DNA of 13,591 nt from Desulfocapsa sp. (GTDB lineage Bacteria > Desulfobacterota > Desulfobulbia > Desulfobulbales > Desulfocapsaceae), in NCBI GenBank assembly GCA_029942265.1, contig JAOZTO010000021.1:1-13591 (forward strand), in the 5' to 3' direction. Both the position numbers and the translations under genes were made by a program. Below the pieces are notes generated by a model. It was not told the origin of the DNA. It worked only from the letters and a program-made list of their open reading frames with translations, and searched no databases. Positions 7,109 to 13,591 of the stretch are shown here, piece after piece (the first letter of the stretch is position 1; every line of letters starts with the position of its first letter).

Positions 7109-8017
7109 TTAGGACTCACTATTCTCCTGCTTCTTCTTTACAGGTTTACCTCGCCGTCCTCTCCCACCACGTTTGTTACTACTCGGTTTTTTTCCTTTAC
7201 CAGGCTTATAGATAAGAACTTTCTTAAACAATCCATCTCCAACACTTCTAGAGCGAATATCTTTATCATCCTGCAAGGCAACATGAACAACACGCCTCTC
7301 CGATGGATTCAATGGCGGAATAGCTTGCGTTTTTCCGTCTTCTTTAACCATTTCGGCAAGTTCTTTAGCTCGTTCAACTAACTCAACCTTACGTTTCTCA
7401 CGAAATTGCCCAATATCAATAGAGAGTCGAATCTTCTCCTCGACTTTCCTTGCAGCCAATTTTCGTAAAAGATATTGCAGGGAATCGATAATCTTTCCAT
7501 CTTGAGCAGTCAGCACTTCTTCATGCTCATCACCAACTACACAACGAACGGTCGCACCATCAAGTTCCGCAGTAACATCGGAAGGAAATCCCATCAATAC
7601 AAGAAGTTTCTCAAGTTGCTGGCGCACTATTTCAACACCTTCTGCGGTGATCTGTACAACTTCCTTTTTGACAGGCGGCTGTTTTTCTTTTTTAGCAACA
7701 GGAGCAGATTCTTCCTTGTTTTCAACTACCGGAACAGATGTTACCTCTTCCTTTGGTTCTTGAACTTTAGGAGGTTTTGCTACCTTTGGCACACTCTTCT
7801 TTTTCTCTTTAGGAGGTTCTACGGCAACATCACTACCTGCTTTTTTTACTATGGCTCGAATATGTGCTTTCTTTCGGATAAGTCCAAAGATTCCCATCGA
7901 TCCAGTGTTTACCACTTCAATGTCCAAATCTTCCTGTGCTGCTTGCAACATTTCACAAGCCTTTTTTATGGCATCAGTTACTTCTTTACCGTAGAAATCA
8001 ATTTTTCCTTCTGACAT
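7109..8017 (-). CDS. jag: Jag/KhpB RNA-binding protein (Jag-N, KH, R3H)
   Basis: A 302-residue cytoplasmic RNA-binding protein; Jag/KhpB/EloR homologues influence cell elongation and bind small RNAs. The N-terminal Jag-N domain (about 1-57) contains NTGSMGIFGLIRKKA. A low-complexity linker of Lys, Pro, Glu and Val follows (about 60-120), then a KH domain (about 125-200) with LTAQDGKIIDSLQYLLRKLA, and an R3H domain (about 203-270) with LNPSERRVVHVAL at 236-248. The tail (272-302) is strongly basic, with Arg/Gly and Lys runs. The KH loop reads AQDG rather than GxxG. GGATGGA lies close before the ATG and supports the start. It sits in the standard yidC-jag-mnmE order, but is separated from yidC by 167 bp. 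Confidence 0.94.
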   Translation of the reverse strand: MSEGKIDFYGKEVTDAIKKACEMLQAAQEDLDIEVVNTGSMGIFGLIRKKAHIRAIVKKAGSDVAVEPPKEKKKSVPKVAKPPKVQEPKEEVTSVPVVENKEESAPVAKKEKQPPVKKEVVQITAEGVEIVRQQLEKLLVLMGFPSDVTAELDGATVRCVVGDEHEEVLTAQDGKIIDSLQYLLRKLAARKVEEKIRLSIDIGQFREKRKVELVERAKELAEMVKEDGKTQAIPPLNPSERRVVHVALQDDKDIRSRSVGDGLFKKVLIYKPGKGKKPSSNKRGGRGRRGKPVKKKQENSES

Positions 8018-8109
8018 TTTTATTCCATCCTTACGGGTATATCACAACTCTTGACCGCTCTGTTTTTTTCATCATCTAACAAACAGTTATTCAAGCTGGT
8101 TGAAATTGA

Positions 8110-8115
8110 ATTATA
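8110..8115 (-). promoter_or_regulatory. Possible -10 element of an internal jag-mnmE promoter
   Basis: On the minus strand a perfect TATAAT lies about 92 bp upstream of the jag ATG, inside the unusually long yidC-jag gap. No good -35 hexamer is present at 16-18 bp, so the call rests on the -10 and on the gap length. Confidence 0.25.
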
Positions 8116-8117
8116 TC

Positions 8118-8173
8118 TACTCAGCATCTTCGTCCATTTGAGAACTTCAATGAAGATCGCGTGTAGCTGAGTA
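8118..8173 (-). promoter_or_regulatory. Nested hairpin in the yidC-jag intergenic region
   Basis: TACTCAGC at 8118-8125 pairs perfectly with GCTGAGTA at 8166-8173. Just inside, ATCTTC (8126-8131) pairs with GAAGAT (8152-8157), leaving an 8-nt bulge on one side. The structure starts 12 bases after the yidC stop on the transcribed strand. No T-run follows, so a simple terminator is unlikely; an RNA-processing site, an mRNA stabiliser or an attenuator remain possible. Confidence 0.4.
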
Positions 8174-8184
8174 AATACATTGGA

Positions 8185-9840
8185 TTAAGCTTTATTTTGA
8201 CGATTAATCATAAACTGCTGAAAAATAGCAAGCAGATTATTAACAAACCAATAGAGAACCAGACCGGATGCAAAATTCACAAACATAAAAGTAAACAACA
8301 CCGGCAGAAACATCATGATTTTTGCTTGGGTTGGATCAGCTGTGGTGGGGGTCATTTTCTGCTGTAAAAACATTGAGGCTCCCATCAGGAGAGTTAATAC
8401 AGGGATGCCGCCAATATAAGGAATATCCACACCAATATACAGACGATCAGGTGCCGAAAGATCATTGATCCAAAGCATAAACGGTGCATGCCGCAACTCA
8501 ATACACATAAGCAGTACTTTATACAGAGCAAAGAATACAGGAATCTGTAAAACCATTGGGAGACAACCACCAAGAGGATTCACCTTGTACGTCTTGTACA
8601 GATTCATCACTTCCTGATTCATTTTTGCAGGATCACCCTTGTATTTTTCCTTGAGTTTTGCCATCTTCGGTTGCAACTTTTGCATGTTTTTCATGGACTT
8701 CAAACCCTTTTGGGTAATGGGCCAGAAAACTGCCTTAAAAATGATAGTTACCAGAATAATAGCAATACCGTAGTTCTTGAATATTCCATAAAAGAAATTA
8801 AGCAGATACAGGGTGGGTTGAGCAATTACATCAAACCAACCAAAATTGACTGCTTTATTGAGGTTTGCCCCAACCGATTTTAAAATATCAAGCTTTTTAG
8901 GGCCGAAAAACAGCTGATAGCTGTACACTTTTTCTTCCCCTGGTCGTAGCGTGTCAAGTGTACTGTTCAGCTGCATTTTCACACCTTCATCGCCAAAGGT
9001 TTCCATGGTCATAGAAGTGGAGCTTCCCTCTTGGGGAAGAAAAGCACATATAAAATAGGTTCCTTCATACGCTGCCCAGTTCATTGGACCGCTCACAGTG
9101 CTTGGCCCATTCTCGTAATCATCAGAATCCACTTCAGTAAGAGATTCATTCATGTAGTATGCAGGCCCTACGAAGAGAAATTGACTACCAGGCCCTGACT
9201 CTCTAAAAGGCAGGTTAGATTGATGTAGTGCTGCTGCTCCCTGCAAAACACCTGAAGAAACATTCTTTACCCTTACCCTCAATTCCATCAGATAACTGTC
9301 TTTCGAGAAGGTGAGATCACGTACTATTTCAAGGCCATTTCCACGGCCTGTCATACTTAATGTTCCATCATTACCTTGAAATGAAACATTACTACCACCA
9401 GCATCATAAAATGTATTTGATGGAGCAACGCTGCCCCATGAAAATTCCAGTGGGAATCCTTCCGCACCGTCAACCTTCACCAGCTGCATTCCAAGAGAGT
9501 CCTCTTCCAGATTTTCTTTATAATCCTTGAGAACGAAACTTTCGATCACGCCGCCATTTTCACTCAACGTCGCTGTGTACAGGTCAGTGTCCACAACAAG
9601 TGTTCTAGCATCCCTTGCTGGAGCATTCATGGCTGGTACAGCAGCAGTGGGATTAGGTACTACAGTGTTTGAAATTGCAGCTTGTTTTTTGACTGCCGCC
9701 TCAGTTACCACAGGATCTTGCTGAGCAGCCGTGGTCGTTGCAGGAGGTTCGGTCGGCCCAAATCCCACAAAAAGATACTGATAGCCAACAAGAATCACAA
9801 ACGAAACAATAATTGCTAAAAATGTTCTATAAATGTCCAT
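8185..9840 (-). CDS. yidC: Membrane protein insertase YidC
   Basis: A 551-residue inner-membrane insertase of the YidC/Oxa1/Alb3 family, which inserts and folds membrane proteins alone or with SecYEG. Residues 5-25 form the N-terminal membrane anchor, followed by a Pro/Thr/Ala linker and a large periplasmic domain (about 78-318), as in Gram-negative YidC. The insertase domain starts near 340; K369 in TIIFKAVFWPIT is the conserved positive charge of the hydrophilic groove. The cytoplasmic hairpin (about 385-412) includes LQPKMAKLKEKYKGDP. Later helices carry NPLGGCLPMVLQIPVFFALY (421-440) and a C-terminal pair ending near 540. The ribosome binding site is weak. yidD ends 12 bp upstream, consistent with one transcript. 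Confidence 0.97.
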   Translation of the reverse strand: MDIYRTFLAIIVSFVILVGYQYLFVGFGPTEPPATTTAAQQDPVVTEAAVKKQAAISNTVVPNPTAAVPAMNAPARDARTLVVDTDLYTATLSENGGVIESFVLKDYKENLEEDSLGMQLVKVDGAEGFPLEFSWGSVAPSNTFYDAGGSNVSFQGNDGTLSMTGRGNGLEIVRDLTFSKDSYLMELRVRVKNVSSGVLQGAAALHQSNLPFRESGPGSQFLFVGPAYYMNESLTEVDSDDYENGPSTVSGPMNWAAYEGTYFICAFLPQEGSSTSMTMETFGDEGVKMQLNSTLDTLRPGEEKVYSYQLFFGPKKLDILKSVGANLNKAVNFGWFDVIAQPTLYLLNFFYGIFKNYGIAIILVTIIFKAVFWPITQKGLKSMKNMQKLQPKMAKLKEKYKGDPAKMNQEVMNLYKTYKVNPLGGCLPMVLQIPVFFALYKVLLMCIELRHAPFMLWINDLSAPDRLYIGVDIPYIGGIPVLTLLMGASMFLQQKMTPTTADPTQAKIMMFLPVLFTFMFVNFASGLVLYWFVNNLLAIFQQFMINRQNKA

Positions 9841-9852
9841 ATTTATACCATA

Positions 9853-10197
9853 TTAAGATGTAACACCGGAATGATTAACACAGGTTTTCTTTTTTCCCGT
9901 CTGCGAACTAGCACACTCTTTTCCGCATACGTTAGCGCCGTCACGAAGTGGCGGGACAGGATCATACCCCCCCTGACAAAATGGATGACACCTCATAATT
10001 CGACCACAAGAGAGGAAAATTCCCCGCAGTGTACCATGCGATTCAATAGCTTCGATGGCATAACGAGAACAGGTGGGGGTAAAACGACAACTCGGAGGAA
10101 GAAGCGGAGAAATCACATAACGATATCCGTGAAGTAATCCCAACGGAATCTTCTGGATCAGCAAACGAATCCTACCAGATATACTATGCCTCTTCAT
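9853..10197 (-). CDS. yidD: YidD membrane-insertion efficiency factor
   Basis: A small (114-residue) membrane-associated protein that assists YidC-dependent insertion and normally sits between rnpA and yidC, as here. The family core is clear: SPLLPPSCRFTPTCSRYAIE, then GRIMRCHPF and GGYDPVPP, with the conserved cysteines. The N-terminus (IRLLIQKIPLGLLHGYRYV) forms an amphipathic segment. I prefer the ATG at 10197 (MKRHSIS) over a TTG at 10206; neither has a clear ribosome binding site. The tail after the core is Lys/Ser-rich and longer than in many homologues. Confidence 0.94.
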   Translation of the reverse strand: MKRHSISGRIRLLIQKIPLGLLHGYRYVISPLLPPSCRFTPTCSRYAIEAIESHGTLRGIFLSCGRIMRCHPFCQGGYDPVPPLRDGANVCGKECASSQTGKKKTCVNHSGVTS

Positions 10198-10231
10198 AAA
10201 ACACAAAAATGTACAATTTGATTAATCCTGT

Positions 10232-10245
10232 TACGCATCAGCGTA
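10232..10245 (-). promoter_or_regulatory. Small hairpin between rnpA and yidD
   Basis: TACGC-ATCA-GCGTA is a perfect 5-bp stem with a 4-nt loop in the 73-bp gap between rnpA and yidD. It may help mRNA processing between cistrons, but it is too short to assert a function. Confidence 0.2.
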
Positions 10246-10270
10246 CCCACACCAGTGAGGATGAGCGGCT

Positions 10271-10603
10271 CTAAAAGTTACGTGCTGCCACGGAGAAGAT
10301 AATTTCAGCAGGAGATTGAAGGGCGAAATCGGGACGAACAGCAAAAACAATATCTGCACAATCGGGATAAGTAGATCTGTTTAAACGAAATGATTCACGA
10401 ACAATTCTCTTTATTCTATTTCGTTTAACAGCCCCCTTCAGTTTGCGATGAATACTTATTCCAATTCTATTGTACCCTAAAGTATTGGAACAAAAAATCA
10501 GCGAGAACCCCTCACCGTGCCACCGCACCCCCTGCCTATACACCTTGTCAAACTCCCGTCCTTCGCGAAGAAGAGCCGTTTTCGGGAGTTTATACTGAGG
10601 CAA
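10271..10603 (-). CDS. rnpA: Ribonuclease P protein component
   Basis: The basic protein subunit of RNase P, which helps the catalytic RNA remove 5' leaders from pre-tRNAs. The 110 residues carry the family signature GAVKRNRIKRIVRESFRLN, preceded by NRIGISIHRKL and an N-terminus with REGREFDKVYRQG. No ATG fits: the likely start is TTG at 10603, in the same frame as rpmH and only two sense codons after its stop (TAA GTT CCT TTG). No Shine-Dalgarno is visible, so translation probably depends on reinitiation after L34. The RNase P RNA gene is not in the window. Confidence 0.95.
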   Translation of the reverse strand: MPQYKLPKTALLREGREFDKVYRQGVRWHGEGFSLIFCSNTLGYNRIGISIHRKLKGAVKRNRIKRIVRESFRLNRSTYPDCADIVFAVRPDFALQSPAEIIFSVAARNF

Positions 10604-10609
10604 AGGAAC

Positions 10610-10747
10610 TTAGGCTGAGAGACGCTTACGCCCTTTTGCACGACGGGAATTTAAAATTGCACGACCAGCACGGGTAGACATTCTGGAACGAAATCCATGG
10701 CTACGCTTACGTTTAATGTTACTTGGTTGAAAAGTACGCTTACTCAT
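10610..10747 (-). CDS. rpmH: Large ribosomal subunit protein bL34
   Basis: A 45-residue, highly basic ribosomal protein, [20 protein letters not shown] onwards, ending with the canonical Arg/Lys-rich helix. The frame stays open upstream to 10876, but AAGGAG with a 6-base spacing before the ATG at 10747, plus the family length, fix this start. It is the first gene of the minus-strand cluster, followed in the same frame by rnpA. Confidence 0.98.
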   Translation of the reverse strand: MSKRTFQPSNIKRKRSHGFRSRMSTRAGRAILNSRRAKGRKRLSA

Positions 10748-10910
10748 TACTAACTCCTTATCCGCATATTGCGGTATTATTACTATAAAAATCGGGGAGG
10801 CATTACTCCGCAACAGAGATCCACTGTTATTCCCCAGATATTCCTGCTCTGCACAACCTGTACCACTGAATCTCAACTATTCACAGAGCGCAAAATCAAC
10901 AAAATTTTAC

Positions 10911-10940
10911 ATAATAACCATATTGTCCATACCGTGTCAA
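10911..10940 (-). promoter_or_regulatory. Strong sigma-70-like promoter for the rpmH cluster
   Basis: On the minus strand a perfect TTGACA (10935-10940) is followed after 18 bp by TATTAT (10911-10916), 5 of 6 to consensus. Transcription would start near 10904, giving a leader of roughly 155 nt before rpmH. This is the best promoter match in the window. Confidence 0.65.
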
Positions 10941-10967
10941 ACATTTTCCGTCATAGAGTCCTCATAC

Positions 10968-10996
10968 TTGCAGAAGATTTTTTCCTATGCTATTCT
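10968..10996 (+). promoter_or_regulatory. Extended -10 promoter for methyltransferase-trkH
   Basis: TTGCAG (10968-10973) and TATTCT (10991-10996) are 17 bp apart, with TGC directly before the -10, the extended -10 signature. It would give a leader of about 55 nt before the methyltransferase gene. Confidence 0.5.
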
Positions 10997-11056
10997 ATTT
11001 TTCTTTATAACCCATCCTCAAATTTGATAGATTTATCATCAACAGTGAAATAAACA

Positions 11057-11884
11057 ATGGATTCCACACTAACATACAACGATCTGGACTGGCACAAGCT
11101 CTGGCAAAATGCACGAAAAAGAAAATCATGGACTTCCAAAAGTTCCACTGACTGGGATAAAAAAGCGAGCTCTTTTGCCAAAAGAAACAGTAGTTCTCTT
11201 TTTGTGGATTTGGTTCTGAAGCGAATCCCAGTAACCAAAGAGACAACTATATTAGATTGCGGATCAGGCCCGGGAACACTATCATTACCCCTAGCTACAA
11301 AAGCCAAATCAGTGACTGCCATCGACTATTCAAAAGGTATGCTTGATGTTCTTGATGACCGAATAAAAGAACGTAAAACTAACAACATCAAAACAATTCT
11401 CGGTTCATGGGAAGATAACTGGGAATCTTTACAGATCAAAAAACATGATATTTGTATTGCCTGTCGTTCCTTAAGTGTGCCTAATCTAAAAAAAGCCATA
11501 TCCAAACTCAACGATTACGCAACACACGCTGTTTTTATTGTGGATCGAATCAATCCCACCCCATTTGACAACGATGCCTTTGAAGCAATCAACCGACCAT
11601 TTCGTTCAGGCCCTGATTACATATACACAATCAACACCCTGTATTCCATGGATATCCACCCTTCTGTTGAAATATTGAGCCTTGATCCGGAAACACATTT
11701 TGACAGCATGGAAACAGCACTTGCTTCATACCGCTGGATGTTCAAAGATTTAACACAATCAGAAGAATTAACATTGACGCAGTACATACGCGACAACTCA
11801 ACGACCGGGAAAAAGGGCAAAATCATCCTTCGACGCTCACAACCGCCCAGATGGGCTCTTATCTGGTGGAAAAAAGAGGCATAA
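11057..11884 (+). CDS. Class I SAM-dependent methyltransferase, substrate unknown
   Basis: A 275-residue Rossmann-fold methyltransferase using S-adenosylmethionine. Motif I is ILDCGSGPGTLSLPLA (65-80), followed by the acidic ribose-binding strand AIDYSKGML (88-96) and a motif IV-like segment HDICIACRSLSVP (130-142). The N-terminal part (1-60) is Trp- and Lys-rich (DWHKLWQ, WTSKSSTDWDKKASSFAKRN), a helical cap seen in some uncharacterised anaerobe methyltransferases. The C-terminal third (about 160-275) is a poorly conserved substrate domain. The ribosome binding site is weak. trkH starts five bases after the stop, so the two are probably one transcript. A small-molecule target is plausible; nothing identifies it. 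Confidence 0.85.
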   Translation: MDSTLTYNDLDWHKLWQNARKRKSWTSKSSTDWDKKASSFAKRNSSSLFVDLVLKRIPVTKETTILDCGSGPGTLSLPLATKAKSVTAIDYSKGMLDVLDDRIKERKTNNIKTILGSWEDNWESLQIKKHDICIACRSLSVPNLKKAISKLNDYATHAVFIVDRINPTPFDNDAFEAINRPFRSGPDYIYTINTLYSMDIHPSVEILSLDPETHFDSMETALASYRWMFKDLTQSEELTLTQYIRDNSTTGKKGKIILRRSQPPRWALIWWKKEA

Positions 11885-11889
11885 GAACT

Positions 11890-13347
11890 ATGCATTTTTT
11901 CTCAATTGCCCATGTTATGGGAGTGCTGCTTATTATCACCGGCCTTTCCATGGCCTTTCCTGCTGCCTGCTCTGTCATTTATCAGGAAAATGATCTGCTA
12001 CCACTTCTCAAAGCTGCTGCTATCACTCTCGGTGCTGGCCTTCCTGTTTTTCTTATGTTCAGAAAACACAATACCCTGAGCATTAAAGATGGGTTCTTTA
12101 TCGCTGTCTTTGGCTGGATTGTTGTTTCAGCGTTTTCTGCCATTCCTTTTATGCTTCATGGATCAATTCCATCGTTTACTGATGCTTTCTTTGAGATGAT
12201 CTCTGGTTACACAACCACTGGCGCAACAATTCTTACAGATATCGAGGTAGTTCCCCACGGACTGCTATTCTGGAGAAGCCAAACTCATTTCCTTGGAGGG
12301 ATGGGGTTCTTGACCCTTGCTATCATCTTTCTGCCACACGGCATGGGAGGTTTACGCCTTTTTCGTGCTGAGGCAAGTCCGGGCCAGGTTATTACCAAGG
12401 AAAAATTTGCACCTCGCAACCGGGACACCATGGTCATGCTATGGTGGATTTATATTGGGTTGAATCTTATTCAGATAGTGCTACTCGCCTTGGGTGGAAT
12501 GTCTCTTTTTGATTCAATCTGCACTGCTTTTGGAACCGTCTCAACATCTGGTTATTCAACAAGAAATGCTAGCATTGGTGCCTATAATAGTGCCTATATT
12601 GACTGGATTGTCACTCTGTTTATGTTTCTTGGAGGATTGAGTTTTGTCCTTATCTATCAAGTCTTGCGCGGCAACAGTAATGCGCTGAAAATTAACACTG
12701 AGTTTCGTTGTTATCTTGGAATATTGCTCTTTTTTTGTGGCGCAATTACACTTATTCTATGGAGCAAAGGGACGTACCATAGCATCATCGATTCTCTCAG
12801 ATACGGCACATTCCAGATAGTCTCCCTTCTCACCACCACAGGTTTTGGAACCGCTGATTACGAAGTCTGGCCACAGTCAGCCCAAATGCTTCTCTATATT
12901 GTCTGTTTTATAGGAGCCTGTGCCGGATCAACCACCAGTGGCATAAAAGTTGTCCACTATGTCATCATCTGTAAATACATGTACTCATCTGTCCGGAAAA
13001 TATTCTTTCAACCGATGGCAGTTGTATCGTTACGACTTAACGGACGAACTATTGACAATGACATCATAAGCCTTGCACTCTGCTATTTTATCATCAATAT
13101 ATTTATGATACTTGTCGGTGGATTTGTTATGACCCTCACCGACAATATGGATTACACCACCGCCATGAGCTCAATTATTGCATCTCTTATGAATATAGGC
13201 CCTGGCTTTGGCGATGTTGGCCCCACGGAAAATTATGCCTTTATTTCAGATACCGGAAAATGGTTTTTGTCCTGGAATATGCTGGTTGGACGACTGGAGA
13301 TGTTTTCTGCGCTGGTACTATTTATTCCTTCATTCTGGGAGAAATAG
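11890..13347 (+). CDS. trkH: Trk-type potassium uptake channel subunit TrkH
   Basis: A 485-residue inner-membrane K+ channel/transporter subunit that works with the cytoplasmic regulator TrkA. The four pore loops are all present: P1 GYTTTGATIL (106-115, filter G111), P2 TVSTSGYST (216-224, G221), P3 LTTTGFGTADY (314-324, G318) and P4 NIGPGFGDVG (435-444, G437). GACAGSTTSGIKVVHY (342-357), the end GRLEMFSALVLFIP (467-480) and the overall length match E. coli TrkH. I start at ATG 11890 (MHFFSIAHVMG), which fits the family N-terminus and follows the methyltransferase stop; an upstream in-frame ATG at 11851 would overlap that gene. No trkA is in the window. A large palindrome follows the stop. 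Confidence 0.96.
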   Translation: MHFFSIAHVMGVLLIITGLSMAFPAACSVIYQENDLLPLLKAAAITLGAGLPVFLMFRKHNTLSIKDGFFIAVFGWIVVSAFSAIPFMLHGSIPSFTDAFFEMISGYTTTGATILTDIEVVPHGLLFWRSQTHFLGGMGFLTLAIIFLPHGMGGLRLFRAEASPGQVITKEKFAPRNRDTMVMLWWIYIGLNLIQIVLLALGGMSLFDSICTAFGTVSTSGYSTRNASIGAYNSAYIDWIVTLFMFLGGLSFVLIYQVLRGNSNALKINTEFRCYLGILLFFCGAITLILWSKGTYHSIIDSLRYGTFQIVSLLTTTGFGTADYEVWPQSAQMLLYIVCFIGACAGSTTSGIKVVHYVIICKYMYSSVRKIFFQPMAVVSLRLNGRTIDNDIISLALCYFIINIFMILVGGFVMTLTDNMDYTTAMSSIIASLMNIGPGFGDVGPTENYAFISDTGKWFLSWNMLVGRLEMFSALVLFIPSFWEK

Positions 13348-13386
13348 GGGTGTTATATGGGGAAAATAGTCGCTTTTAAAATACTT

Positions 13387-13531
13387 ATGAGTCCGTTGAT
13401 TTAATAGCATTTTGGTTCGATGTCGAGATAAATGGAAAATTTTACCACAGGCATATAGTTGATATTCCGAGGATAAAATTTTTCATTTAACGAAGAGATC
13501 GGGACAAAAGGCATTAAATCAACAGGCTCAT
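13387..13531. repeat. 145-bp imperfect palindrome, MITE/REP-like or giant terminator hairpin
   Basis: The outer ends are ATGAG-nnn-GTTGATTTAAT at 13387-13405 and the matching ATTAAATCAAC-nnn-CTCAT at 13513-13531. The inner arms are near-perfect: 13429-13446 (TAAATGGAAAATTTTACC) against 13471-13489, differing by one base and one single-base insertion. The middle of each arm also pairs imperfectly. A 24-nt loop (13447-13470) separates the arms. The element is AT-rich, has no coding potential I can recognise, and begins 39 bp after trkH. Size and shape fit a miniature inverted-repeat element, though no certain target-site duplication is visible. It could also end trkH transcription. Confidence 0.75.
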
Positions 13532-13591
13532 TTATTACATCAATTCGATTGGATTTCCTTCCCCTAAAAATGTTTTAAAATTATCTGAAAT

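Larger units (their letters stand above)
10748..11056. promoter_or_regulatory. 309-bp divergent control region, rpmH cluster and methyltransferase-trkH
   Basis: This non-coding stretch separates divergent units and holds two back-to-back promoters, listed separately. It also contains the rpmH leader with several dyads: CCGCA-TAT-TGCGG at 10762-10774 just before the rpmH ribosome binding site, AACAG/CTGTT at 10812-10828 and GCTCTG/CAGAGC at 10846-10889. I see one near-match to a DnaA box (CTATTCACA, 10877-10885) but no cluster, so no support for an origin. Confidence 0.6.

Noticed and set aside
7070..7109. 9-bp direct repeat ATCAAGTGT (7070-7078 and 7101-7109) between mnmE and jag
   Set aside because: Short and only two copies; one overlaps the jag stop codon. 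Compatible with chance.
7475..8014. Long open plus-strand frame antisense to jag
   Set aside because: Phe/Tyr/Arg-rich translation typical of the complement of Lys/Glu-rich coding sequence; no start signal. jag has clear domains.
8040..8184. Small RNA or riboswitch in the yidC-jag gap
   Set aside because: A stem is visible, but no known riboswitch core is recognisable and there is no clear terminator or independent promoter. Kept only as a structural observation.
10748..10876. N-terminal extension of bL34 in the open frame upstream of 10747
   Set aside because: The 45-residue form has a strong ribosome binding site and the family's normal length; the extension has no L34-like sequence.
10877..10885. 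DnaA-box-like CTATTCACA next to rpmH, suggesting oriC
   Set aside because: One imperfect 9-mer, no cluster, no AT-rich unwinding element and no dnaA in the window. Not enough for an origin.
13535..13591. Possible C-terminal end of a minus-strand gene running off the right edge (ISDNFKTFLGEGNPIELM)
   Set aside because: Only 18 open codons before the edge, which is expected by chance; no recognised family. If real, the palindrome would lie between two convergent genes.

Overview
The window is a stretch of bacterial chromosome carrying 15 recognisable protein genes, nearly all of them housekeeping. I saw no rRNA, tRNA, CRISPR array, insertion sequence or phage gene. The conserved block rpmH-rnpA-yidD-yidC-jag-mnmE, a MoeA with a degenerate GLPGPPPAV loop, an ElbB homologue, a CvpA protein and the moderately AT-rich base composition all fit a Gram-negative bacterium. 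My best guess is a Desulfobulbales-like member of the Desulfobacterota; this is inference from gene content and protein style, not a database match.

Layout, left to right. At 81-611 (+) lies a GNAT N-acetyltransferase, followed by a short spacer that may be a dispersed repeat. cvpA (684-1289, -) is divergent from a two-gene unit of an Sfp-type phosphopantetheinyl transferase and mutM (1412-3047, +), whose reading frames overlap by 8 bp. mutM converges on moeA (3029-4285, -) with a 19-bp overlap of the coding 3' ends. A divergent promoter region then leads to hpt-elbB (4466-5649, +), which ends in a compact hairpin squeezed against the convergent mnmE.

From 10747 down to 5668 on the minus strand runs the ribosome/RNase P/membrane-insertion cluster: L34, RNase P protein, YidD, YidC, Jag/KhpB and the tRNA-modifying GTPase MnmE. 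It appears to be driven by a near-consensus promoter (TTGACA, 18 bp, TATTAT) about 160 bp upstream of rpmH, leaving a long, potentially structured leader. In many bacteria this block lies beside dnaA and oriC; here it is instead divergent from a class I SAM methyltransferase and trkH (11057-13347, +). No dnaA, dnaN or DnaA-box cluster is present in the window.

The right edge (13387-13531), immediately after trkH, holds a 145-bp imperfect palindrome with a 24-nt loop. This is the clearest structure not explained by coding sequence and looks like a MITE/REP-type element or a large terminator hairpin. I do not see a convincing new multi-gene system. The observations worth a second look are this palindrome, a nested hairpin between yidC and jag, the degenerate KH loop of Jag, the UUG start of rnpA in frame two codons after the rpmH stop, and a 17-bp dyad upstream of the phosphopantetheinyl transferase.
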